The position numbers and the translations under genes are program-made. A stretch of DNA of 24,607 bases from Phoronis ovalis (lineage: Eukaryota; Phoronida; Phoronidae). The stretch spans positions 1-24,607 of the forward strand of contig JAOXYB010064834.1 of assembly GCA_028565635.1 (NCBI GenBank), read 5' to 3'. The notes beneath the pieces were generated by a model. That model saw nothing but the letters and a program-made list of their open reading frames with translations, ran no database searches and was not told the origin of the DNA. Below, piece after piece: positions 1 through 8,742 of this stretch (position 1 is its first letter; each line of letters begins with the position of its first letter).

Positions 1-526
1 AGCAAAGAAAAAAATTCTTAACTTGAACTTGTCGTTTGTAACAGTAGAGTAATGTATTTGTTTCAGATCAGCTGACAGTGTGTGTATATACTCAGAATCG
101 AAATTTGTTAACCCATGCAGCCTCGCTTATTAACAGTATCACTTCCCATATATCCTGAGCCCTCGCAACATAAAATATACTCTGGGATGTCACTGGCTGA
201 TCTACTGTTTTGTTACTTATGTTATGTGTATTTCATTTTACACAATTTTTTATTTGTAATTGAAGAGTTCACTGACTTTTACAGTATTCAGACAGTAGCG
301 TCTGTTAAGTGTCAGCTATTCAAATCACAGCTATCTTTTCTCACCTCACTGCTTGTGATGAAAAGCTTGTTATACAGAATATTCCATAATCAATTAATTG
401 CCACTGTATCCATTCTACCTCATTATTTCTAGTAATTGCTCCCGCACATGCAACTACCTTAATGGTATTGTGTGCATTAGTTGTAGTCATGTTCATGTAT
501 TAGAAGAAATATTAAATCTATTACAG
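1..526. other. Upstream intronic or non-coding sequence
   Basis: No exon with both splice signals could be supported here. The 3' part (about 470-526) reads as the intron feeding the exon at 527, ending in a pyrimidine-containing tract and ttacag. Two open frames cross the region, but neither resembles a protein family and neither ends at a convincing donor. The missing His/Asp part of the C48-like gene would be expected upstream, probably outside the window. Confidence 0.4.
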
Positions 527-595
527 AGCCTTCAGCAGTGGAATTCAGATGATTGTGGAGTTTATGCTACTGAGACCATGGAAAAGCTGCAGAAG
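527..595 (+). CDS. Exon with the C48 (Ulp1/SENP-like) protease Cys motif
   Basis: A 69-nt phase-0 exon is bounded by ttacag before 527 and a gtaatc donor at 596. It encodes 23 residues including QQWNSDDCGVYATETMEKL. In C48 proteases, which remove SUMO/NEDD8-like modifiers, the oxyanion-hole Gln lies six residues before the nucleophilic Cys in a Q-x5-C-G pattern; the second Gln of QQWNSDDCG fits that spacing exactly. The upstream segment with the catalytic His and Asp is not visible, so the gene is partial here. It may be a host SENP-like protease or a transposon-encoded C48 protease; the sequence does not decide. The next exon is at 1021, also phase 0. Confidence 0.55.
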
Positions 596-1020
596 GTAAT
601 CTTTCTTCAGGTATACTAATTCTTTTACGGTTGTGTGCACTCCCACTGATTTACACAGTGATAGTACAGTTGGAAAAAGGATGCATGTAATACAGAAATA
701 AGAAAAAGGAGCTTGTGCTATGAATAAAACTTTTTAAACTTGTATGAAAAATAATAAAATCAAACATAAGATGTGGTAATTAAGATCCAACATCTTCAAA
801 TATATTGTAAGTCGCTTTTGATATTGATTTTATTGTATCACTTCTTGTACAACCAAGACTGACAACGCTCGGACCCAGAAAACATTTGTTATTTCTTGGT
901 CCTATTCTAAATGTATATTAGGTTTCTAGGTTTTAATTTTTGAATACAGTTTTGACAAACGATTAGGCTTATAAAACAGCATGTTGAATGATTTTTTCTT
1001 TTTCTTGGGTCTGTCTGCAG

Positions 1021-1125
1021 AGTTCCCAAATCTTTCCGAAAAGAATGGTGTATATGAAGCAAAATATCTGCTTGTTCAGTACAGATCTTCCTTGTATCAA
1101 CTACAATGTAGAGGAACTTAAGTAA
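1021..1125 (+). CDS. Terminal exon of the C48-like gene
   Basis: A strong pyrimidine-rich acceptor (ttttctttttcttgggtctgtctgcag) precedes 1021. The exon continues the frame of 527-595 without a phase break and reads 34 codons (starting SSQIFPKRMVYMKQ) to a TAA at 1123-1125. After the DCG motif this would form the C-terminal helix and tail of the protease. The joint over the 425-nt intron is inferred from phase and splice consensus. An AATAAA-type signal occurs at about 1605 (caaataaaatg), some 480 nt downstream. Confidence 0.5.
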   Translation, partial: SSQIFPKRMVYMKQNICLFSTDLPCINYNVEELK

Positions 1126-1387
1126 ATTTAAAGAATGTGTATTTGTTGAACTTGATTACTCTAGCCTATATTATTTTAACCTGTTGATCTTGAAACCTAC
1201 AACCGGTTGGACGTGTCACCTTATGAAGCTCTCACCCATTGATGCCTACATCTTTAAACCAACAGCTGGTTGAGTGTGTCGATATATGAACATTTAACCC
1301 ATTTTTGCCCAAGTACTTGCATTTCCCAAATCTGTCTGCATGTATTATTGTACGTGAAGTAAAAGAGCTGCATGCTAAATACAGAGT

Positions 1388-1422
1388 TGGTTGAATGTTT
1401 CATACATTGATGCATTCAACCA
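1388..1422. repeat. Short palindrome (10-bp arms)
   Basis: TGGTTGAATG at 1388-1397 is the exact reverse complement of CATTCAACCA at 1413-1422, with a 15-nt spacer. The GGTTGAAT word recurs nearby, so this may be the remnant of a small repeat family. No function is implied. Confidence 0.5.
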
Positions 1423-2550
1423 GCGATCCAGCGAGGGATTGTCAGGCTTCAAAAAAAATTCAATCAGGGCAAACAATATGGTTGAATATGGGCAACAAGC
1501 ATGGACATTAGTATATTACTTGAATATTGGTTACATTTGACTATTTAACCACTAAATAGATACAATGTACATGCAAAATTAATATATGAAAAACATTCAC
1601 CAAATAAAATGAACTATTTAATGTAGTTACATGTACGAAATGTTTTATACAATAAAATGTTGCCACACAGTGAAATGTATGCCTTATCTGTTATCACATT
1701 AGTATTCAACAAATCCACGACAAGTTGTTCAATTTAATGCAGTTCAATTTAAATGGTTGAATACAAGCAATAAGTGACCAGTTTAACCATCGAAGGTGCC
1801 CTATTGTGTGACTACAGAGCAGCAAGAAAAATGTTAGCTGTGGTAATAACAGCCAATGTTACAGAGTGAGAAGAGAAGTGACTATATGGCTTGTTATTTA
1901 CACACATGCTATTATTATTGACAGTACATTGACAAGTACAACACGTTTTTTTAATAAACTCGTGGCTTTCCTTTAAGAATGCTGTGAAACCAAAAAATAG
2001 GCAGCATTATGCCATGAAGTTATCCTGCTTGTTACACGCCAATGAAGATTTTATTTCTTTAATCCTGTACACACTTGTTCATTGATTTGGCTGTTTATTC
2101 CTCTGCACCCAGGTTAACCATCTAACCTCTATGCAATAGGACATGCTGGAAATACAAAGTTATATCACCATTATGTATCGATTAATAATAAAAAGGTCTC
2201 CGGATGGGGGAAGGTTGTTGATTTATTTTTGTACTCTTGGCATAAATATTTTTTCAAACAATTTTCGCAATGTATTTATGAAGGAAATTTTAAAATATCT
2301 AGCTTATTAACGAATAGGATTAGTTAGCTTAAATTATGTTTGTAACATTATGTGATTAAAACAGTAAAGAACATTTTCAAGTTCATTTGCCGATATGTAA
2401 AGCTTATTAACGAAAATGTGGAGAAATATTACTAATAAATAGTATTATGCTTTTTAAAAGCGTAATAGAGCATTATGTCATGTTAATTAAAAGGTTAATT
2501 CTTAAATTAACTGCTTTAGTGCCGATTATTCGAGAGGAGGTGATTACTGA

Positions 2551-2556
2551 TTTATT
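2551..2556 (-). promoter_or_regulatory. Candidate poly(A) signal of the unknown - strand gene
   Basis: The + strand reads tttatt, so the - strand reads AATAAA, 22 nt after the proposed TAA at 2579-2581. This spacing mildly supports the terminal-exon call, although AATAAA is common by chance in sequence this AT-rich. Confidence 0.35.
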
Positions 2557-2578
2557 TTAGTTGCTAGAGGAAAAACTA

Positions 2579-2631
2579 TTAAACTAAATGGTAGTGTACA
2601 AACCATGTATTAAACATTTTACCCATAAACT
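2579..2631 (-). CDS. Candidate terminal exon of the unknown - strand gene
   Basis: On the - strand an AATCTAG acceptor (AG at 2633-2632) opens an exon starting with two nucleotides. These complete the phase left by the exon at 2774-2830. It reads about 17 codons (FMGKMFNTWFVHYHLV) to TAA, followed by a nearby AATAAA. The acceptor has a weak pyrimidine tract, so this is the least certain exon of the gene; reading through 2774 instead would add an unspliced tail ending at 2637. Confidence 0.35.
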
Positions 2632-2773
2632 CTAGATTAAATACAATTTATATGAGACTTTACATTTAATTTGGAGCAATTTAAATTGGAGCACCCATAA
2701 AAGCCTCTCATATACTCATAAAACTGGGCACATATGCTTATAATGCAGTAGCTGATAAACAAGTTTATACTAC

Positions 2774-2830
2774 CTGTATGATGTTTTCCAATCAAGGCAA
2801 ACACATTAGCATGATGTAGCACTTCAGGAG
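2774..2830 (-). CDS. Exon of the unknown - strand gene
   Basis: A TTTTAG acceptor and an ACAG|GTAGTA donor bound a 57-nt exon encoding PEVLHHANVFALIGKHHT. Its two leading nucleotides complete the codon begun by the exon at 3140-3223, giving FAK-A-PEVLHH. No family is recognised. Confidence 0.55.
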
Positions 2831-3139
2831 CTAAAACAAATATGATAGTTTCAACATATATTTGATATATACTGCACAGAGAAATATACTTTAGTTAATT
2901 TTAACAATTAGGATGTAGTAATATTGAAAACATATACTGTTACACATTGATGTTTTTAAATTATACAAAATCGAAAGGCTACAACATTAATTCTACATAT
3001 TTTGGCATTTCAGTTAAGCATAACAGTGATAAAACACTTTAATTTTTGATGATATTTTTTGAGTACATTTTTTATACACGTGTTTGGTGCAAAATTTAAA
3101 TTTAAGGTAGTTAACCCATTCAATATAAGCAGTGTGTAC

Positions 3140-3223
3140 CTTTAGCAAATCTGAACAGCACAATGGAGAACAGCGCAGTTGGTAAATCATGGCTTCTCAT
3201 CACTTCATATCCATAATCGATAC
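3140..3223 (-). CDS. Exon of the unknown - strand gene
   Basis: A TTGTCTCTAG acceptor and an AAAG|GTACAC donor bound an 84-nt exon. The product begins IDYGYEVMRSHDLPTALFSI and continues VLFRFAK. The segment TALFSIVLFRF is hydrophobic but too short for a confident membrane call. Phase matches both neighbours (G+GT upstream, G+CT downstream). The absence of stops together with both splice consensuses makes this a solid exon, although the protein family is unknown to me. Confidence 0.6.
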
Positions 3224-3840
3224 CTAGAGACAAATCAAATTTAAGTACATCCCACTGAGTAGAACAGTTAGGACTGTTTCAGAAATAGGTCTACCAATCA
3301 TGAATAGTATCTTCTTTATACCTTATCTTTTAAATACCTTGAGTTGTTGTACTGTATCTGCTTAGAAGGTGTAATCAGAAAAATATGAATATATATACTT
3401 GTTAGTAATGATGTCCCTTTAAACAATATATTTGTACATTAATGTACCAGGCATAATGTAACAAAATACATTTTTATTGCAGTATCTACCAAGCTGAATG
3501 AAAATGATTGTAAGAGCATATCTTCTTAAACTTGCTTTATGCGACACATTCCATGTCAAAAACCCAACTTTTTTAAGAACAGCGTACGTATCAATTTTTT
3601 CTTGCGTACATTACAATGTTATGTTATACAAAGACTTGACAAGTGAAATTTCGAAAAGTGAAATCATGCGCAAAAATGAGACCATATAAAGGATTTTTTA
3701 GTTGCTACATCATAACATTTACTTGAAAAATTTAAGATCAAAACGTTGGCAATCCATTCACCTTAATGATGACACATTTAAATCAATTATCATTTAAGTT
3801 CGTACTTGCTGTGTTAAAACTGTTCTAAATAGAAACATAC

Positions 3841-3918
3841 CTTTTGGTGCCCAATCAAGCAGACACTCATGTTTATCAGAGCATCTCCCATACCATCGTA
3901 TACAGTCTTGCTTTGGCA
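3841..3918 (-). CDS. Cys-containing exon of the unknown - strand gene
   Basis: A CTTGCAAGCAG acceptor and an AAAG|GTATGT donor bound 78 nt encoding about 25 residues. The product starts PKQDCIRWYGRCSDKHEC and ends LLDWAPK. Three Cys and several Trp/Asp/His residues in a short span give it a conserved-domain look, perhaps a small metal- or disulfide-stabilised fold, but that is inference. Phase is 2-in, 1-out, matching both flanking exons. Confidence 0.6.
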
Positions 3919-4143
3919 CTGCTTGCAAGTACTGGACAATTATGAACGTAGCTCTCATCAAAAATTCTACAATGATGTTTATAAGCATACACAACTTGTT
4001 CAAAGCAGCATTTATTCGCTAATACCATTAATGTTTACAATTTATCTTTAGTATTACATATGGTAAATATTATGCTATTAGATTTAAATATTTAGGCAGT
4101 TAGAGGCTAGGCAGTAAAAAAATCATGTCAAGTATTTATTTAC

Positions 4144-4216
4144 CTTTTGCTCTGTAAATTTCAAATGGCACAAACACCTCTTCTTCCAGTAATTTCTTAA
4201 GAACATGTTGCATGAA
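4144..4216 (-). CDS. First visible exon of the unknown - strand gene (possible nonsense codon at its edge)
   Basis: The exon ends AAAAG|GTAAAT and reads FMQHVLKKLLEEEVFVPFEI then YRAK, joining in phase to VPKQDC at 3918. Its 5' edge is ambiguous. CATCTTGTAG immediately before it can serve as a splice acceptor. Yet the sequence upstream is open in the same frame and looks coding (TVQEILMEVHETRKNIPVVI, then L), with that TAG as the only interruption. So it is either a true exon start or an exon broken by a CAG-to-TAG change. No upstream exon was found; the decayed repeat at 4498-4900 lies on that side. Confidence 0.5.
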
Positions 4217-4497
4217 CTACAAGATGACAACTGGAATATTCTTGCGAGTTTCATGAACTTCCATTAGAATTTCTTGCACTGTCAGATGCCTATCTCATCC
4301 CAAGAATTAGGTCATGTTCTAGGTTGTATGTGATTTACAGCCCTGGTGTACAATAAATGTTGAACATTTGGATCATAATTTCACATACTTTTCAATGTTT
4401 TTCTAACTTGCCAAATACACTTAACCACCTTTTGTTCTTTATGAATCCATCTACGAATAGTCTAGTCAGTGCTGCATCTTTCTGATATGAAGCGCAC
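4217..4497. other. Possible 5' extension of the unknown gene, otherwise unassigned
   Basis: On the - strand about 25 codons next to 4217 are open up to a TAG at the exon edge (see the exon at 4144-4216). Further upstream a TGA closes the frame. Nothing else is supportable here. Confidence 0.3.
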
Positions 4498-4900
4498 AAC
4501 CTGATGTGCCATTTTGGAAGTGTACTTGCCCCGTATTGAATATGTAGCTGATCGGATAACAACTGAAACAGTTATTGCGGGACAAAAAAAGTCGAAGATT
4601 CGGATCAGCATTTAACCCACTTTTTACCTAGCCTATTATGTCCAACAGACTGTGGCCTTCTTCAATCAACCTATAAATTGTCTAGCAATGCTTCGTCTTT
4701 CTGGTATGCAATGCGCCCTATCCTAAACAACGTGGTATGCACCAACATAGCCATATTTGAAGTAATCAAAATTATAAGCAACTTGCACTTTGACCTTGTT
4801 TACACTGTACTGAATAAGAAACTGTTATCGCAAGACAAAGAAAGTGTTACATACCACAACGATGCCTTCACTATGACTACATACTCAGGATGAGCATAAA
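4498..4900. repeat. Decayed copy of the tandem-array element family
   Basis: The order of recognisable words matches the repeat at 17986-21386: ttttggaagt, tattgaatatgtagctgatc, ggataacaactgaa, cagttattgcgggacaaa, gtcgaagattcg, acctagcctatta, then a second unit with acatagccatatttgaagta, cttgcactttgacc and atcgcaagacaaagaaag. It ends ggatgagcataaaaag, the family's 3' terminus. Divergence is clearly higher than among the later copies, so this is an old insertion. An open frame of 71 codons across it is a by-product. Confidence 0.7.
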
Positions 4901-5607
4901 AAGCTTGTTATATCTGAATTCTAGGACCCTGATGTGCACATGTAAGTTACACCACAGATGACAAAATACTTACACTGTGACTCAGTTTCATTGTCTTTTA
5001 ACAATGTGTCTGCAATAAAACAAATACACACACAGTCAAGGAAATATTGTCAGCTAACAATTTTTGTTCTCTTTCATCATAAACAGGTTTTGTAATTGCG
5101 ACCTACTAGTAGTTTTCAAACACAGTGAAGCATGTTTTTCTATTTTTTTTGTATCTGAAAAACTGGAAGGAACACATCAACTTTCGTAAAATGTTAAATA
5201 TCTTCTTGTTGATTATGAAGACATTGTTAAAAATAATGCTACAATCCGAACTGTTTATATCACCTCTGATCAAAGATCACACATAATACTTACAATACAA
5301 TAATTTCGGAGTTTTAAATTTTAACTAGAAACAATGCATTTTCCCTTTGTGCATCTTATTTCATTTAGGCTCTCTATCCCTACATTGCAATTTGCATTTC
5401 GCCCATTCATTTTCCGTTAATACGGTTTATCGTCATTCTGTTTGTATTGTACTTGAGATGAAGCACTATGAAAGCTTAACATTGGCAATTTTAAGTTGTT
5501 TCTATGTGCCTCTACGCATTAAACCCTTGACTATTCAAAAAATTGTTTGAACACTTCGAATGCTCAAAGTTTACTTTATGGTCCGGGGGCCATTACACTA
5601 CCTTACG

Positions 5608-5627
5608 GTGTACTTCTTAAAGTACAC
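5608..5627. repeat. Palindrome GTGTACTT/AAGTACAC
   Basis: Perfect 8-bp arms flank a 4-nt loop (ctta). A near twin lies at 12754-12773. These may be fragments of one small inverted-repeat element. Confidence 0.5.
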
Positions 5628-7473
5628 TCTCATTTTACATGCTTGACGAAATACCTTAAACGAAAACAGATATAGTACTTTGTGCAGTTTTTATATTACT
5701 AAGTTGATCTCATAATGTATAAATAATCGAAATTCCGCGATAACTTTGGAAGAACACAATTTCCTTCTAGGCAAGTGAATAAGAGTGAAAACGCCGACAC
5801 CATCTAATGTAAAACGTGATATTTTGAATTTTTCAAATGCTCATTTTTTTATGAAAAATGTTTTATAATCTTGGACGTAAAGTCAACCTGGAAAACAAGT
5901 ATCTCGCCAGATGTCGTCGCACGCGCTTTACACGGGAAATCAACTCTCAAGGAAAAGGATGGTAATTTGCATATCTATTGAGAAGTATCATTACATTACA
6001 ATTTTAAAGAATCTTTTGTCTGATACTTGCGTAACATGAACTTTACTAAGGGACTCTCCCAAAGAAAAGATGAAAAGCAAACTATCCTATTATATACCAA
6101 ATAAGTTATAACTAACATTTTGAAACTTCACGAGGAGGAAACAAATAGTCATAAACATATTTATACTTCGTAAACGCTGTGGAAAAGAAACTCCCAGCTC
6201 AAACAATGGAATGTTTTGGCAATGTTTTCTACATGTCACATACAAAAACTGTGATAAACATCATACAGTGGTTCTGCATATTTCGTATGTTTTGACATTG
6301 TCCCTGTGCTTAAAGTTCTTCTAGCTACCCTCCTAATGATTTCCGTCGACATCTAGTGAGTACATTTGTTTTCAATGCTAGATATCCGTTCAAACTTTTT
6401 AAACATTTTTCATAAAAAAGTGAGCAGTTGTAAAATTCAAAATACCACATTCTACACTAGGTGGTGTAGCTGTGTTACTAGGAAAGTTCCCAATTTTATG
6501 CATTTAACTTCTGACTCAATATTAATTCTCTTAACAGTTAGAGAAAAACATGCATTCTTTCGGCGCCAAACGCAACAGCAGTCATAACAGCGGAACCAAA
6601 GTTTCAATTTTGTTGCATTAAAAATGAAACAGACTTAGTGAAATTGTTACTTCTGTGCACAACAAAAAGTAATCTTGTATAGCTCGGATCTTTTATACAT
6701 TTTGATTGAACCCCGTTTGAAATGTTGAGTAGTGCAAGAAACATGTGGCCTTTTAACTGCACTTCAATGTTTTATTGAGGGAAGAATGTGAGGCAGTTCA
6801 CCGTTTAGTGTCGGTGCTTTTAGACCAAAAGTAAGTGGAAAATTGACTCGATTGCTATTTGTTCGCAACGAGTGCACGTGATTCAAAACCACCTGGTGGG
6901 CTTTTGGGTAAATCAGAGGGTATCTAGTTAACCGAAGCTGTTATGAATGCTTTTGGAATAATATGTGAAAGCAATGTTTTATCGATGGTATAACTATATG
7001 ACCCTTAAAATATTAACTTTAGTACAAAAGAGTTATTAACCGGGAATCATTTTTTTGTCACAAAATCAAATTATGAACAATAAATGTTAAATAATTTACA
7101 ACTAACAGTATATGCACTTAGTGGAGCCACCATCATGATTCCGGCGTCAATCCAAATGACCTCAGGCAGCATTTTTGAACAGATTTATCGTGATGATTGT
7201 GGCAATAACGCTGATAGTGACAATGACGATGAACGTGATGATGACGTTGAAAAAATCGACAAATATATATTGTAAAGACGTTAAATTTATCATAAAAACG
7301 CATATTGTTGTTTGATTTTTGTGACATACGGAAGAGTAACAGAAATAAGATTTTCAAGAGGGAAACTTATTTAAGCTATTTTGCCGGTAAGTTTCAAGGC
7401 TCACATCAAATTACAAGAATGACACATTTTGCTTTAATGTATGCAACTGTTGTTCTTGTTTCAGTTTATTTAA

Positions 7474-7571
7474 ACAAAACAATAATTATAATACAATGGT
7501 ACAGTAGTGTTATTTAACTATGACAAAACAATAATTATAATACAATGGTACAGTAGTGTTATTAAACTACG
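7474..7571. repeat. Tandem duplication, 49-bp period
   Basis: The block beginning acaaaacaataattataata is repeated starting at 7523, with a few changes near the end of the second copy. It is a simple local duplication in non-coding sequence. Confidence 0.75.
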
Positions 7572-8154
7572 ACAAAGATAAAAACTAATAAATAAATTAG
7601 CACAATGTGGCAAACATGTGTAAAGTAAACAACAACAAGAAAATGGAGCTTTTAGGAATTCAAGACTAACAAAATGCAAAGCCTCATTTTATAACCGTTT
7701 CTAAAGATCCTTTTCAAATTGAATTGCATATTTTGAAATGCCTCATTTCAAATAAAACGGTACACACGTAATTCCCTGACCTCTGTATGGAATGGTACCT
7801 GGGATTTTTCTGAACTTGGAACTGTATGGTGAACAGTGAAAAGACAGCTTATGATTCTAGCAAAGTTGTATTAAGCATCCAAACGGTGAATTTTAGATAT
7901 TACTGCTATATCAGGATCTATAAGCAATAGTTATAAGTTGTGAATGCTTATTTATTAGTTCAAAATATGCAGTTTCCTGGGATGCTTTACTTTATTAACT
8001 TAAAAGGATGTTTTACCTGAATTAGTATGACTAATTCTTCTAATCCAGTTCTAGTGCAATGCCCAGAATTACACGAAAATACTATTAACGCAAATAATAT
8101 AGCATCTGTCCTGGGCATTTGTCAAGTATCTAAAAAGTAACACAACCCTCTCTA

Positions 8155-8242
8155 AAGTCTGGTCAATGTTGAATGTTTCACTCAGATATCTAGAATTATC
8201 AGCACCAATTTAGTTGCTGCAAAGTTTTGTGCAAGCTATGGC
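8155..8242 (-). pseudogene. LRR relic beyond the NLR stop codon
   Basis: On the - strand this reads IACTKLCSN, a stop, then IGADNSRYLSETFNIDQ. It aligns with the NLR repeat pattern SIDLGGNNIGDDGARYLSEA. On the + strand gaatgtttcactcagatatc parallels the repeat word gagtgattcactcaggtatc. It has an internal TAA and sits 500 bp 3' of the NLR ORF end, so it is a dead LRR unit. It either belonged to the same array before an insertion or belongs to a lost neighbouring NLR copy. Confidence 0.6.
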
Positions 8243-8264
8243 CTGTGAGCGCTTTACGTAGCAA

Positions 8265-8699
8265 TCTCTCCACCCGATCCATATAGCGTTACTGGATTGT
8301 ACCGTAGATTAAACGTTAATCGTTATGCGATTACATCGTATACATGTTATACTTTCTTAACATGTGTTAAGAGCGTTAGCCGATTGTATCGAATTATTTA
8401 ATATTTAAAGGCCAAAAAGGTATTACTGTATACACCATGCACTCTGGGTCTATGGATCAGATATATGCTTTATAATAAGCCATGTAACATTGGGTTTAGG
8501 TGCTAAATAGAATTTTAAGAATTGGACAAGATTATTTCAGTGTTTTCGTGGCGCAGCGGTAAAGCATTGGACTTCGGAGCGAAAGGGCTTGGGTTCGAAT
8601 CTCGACAGAAAGTAAAATAAAGAAAAAGAAAATTGTTGGGAAATTGGCTTATTAAACTTAATGATACAATCGAGTAACGCTATCTGGACCGGGTGGTCT
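8265..8699. mobile_element. Small insertion with inverted arms around a tRNA-like core
   Basis: The reverse complement of about 8265-8313 (tacaatccagtaacgctata, then tggatcgggtgg) matches about 8651-8699 (tacaatcgagtaacgctatc, then tggaccgggtgg). A third, weaker related arm is visible at 8363-8395. The segment sits between the LRR relic and the NLR stop codon and contains the tRNA-like sequence at 8542-8608. It looks like a nested SINE/MITE insertion; its exact borders and any target duplication were not resolved. Confidence 0.5.
8542..8608 (+). repeat. tRNA-derived SINE head or tRNA pseudogene
   Basis: An A-box-like TGGCGCAGCGGTAAAGC and a B-box-like GGGTTCGAATCTC occur at tRNA-like spacing, followed by an A-rich tail (aaagtaaaataaagaaaaag). 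The T arm can pair (TTGGG/CTCGA), but the acceptor stem is poorly matched, so this is not a functional tRNA gene. An RNA polymerase III promoter head plus an A-rich tail is the standard layout of tRNA-derived SINEs. Confidence 0.65.
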
Positions 8700-8742
8700 C
8701 TCACAACCTCCATAAACGTTGTTACTTAATTAAGTTAACTAA

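Larger units (their letters stand above)
1126..2578. other. Intergenic region between convergent genes
   Basis: This AT-rich sequence separates the 3' ends of the + strand C48-like gene and the - strand unknown gene. No supported exon was found. It contains loosely repeated GGTTGAAT-type words (1388, about 1482, about 1753), one of which forms a short palindrome, and two poly-A-signal-like words at about 1605 and 1653. Confidence 0.4.
4901..8154. other. Long stretch without a supportable gene
   Basis: This is AT-rich sequence with only short open frames, none with family resemblance or paired splice signals. Notable only are a palindrome at 5608-5627, a slightly CpG-richer patch at about 5870-5940, an acidic low-complexity frame at about 7190-7260, and a 49-bp tandem duplication at 7474-7571. 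It may be intergenic, or introns or UTR whose exons I cannot see. Confidence 0.4.

Noticed and set aside
115-432. 105-codon + strand ORF at the window start
   Set aside because: Hydrophobic, AT-driven composition with no family resemblance and no donor leading into the exon at 527.
5858-5965. Small + strand ORF of 35 codons rich in Arg/Lys
   Set aside because: No splice signals, homology or promoter evidence; the length is within chance expectation.
7084-7275. Acidic 63-codon + strand ORF and its His-rich antisense
   Set aside because: Low-complexity GAT/GAC-rich sequence explains both strands; no domain and no exon borders.
8542-8608. Functional tRNA gene
   Set aside because: A and B boxes are present, but the acceptor stem does not pair well and an A-rich tail follows, as in a SINE.
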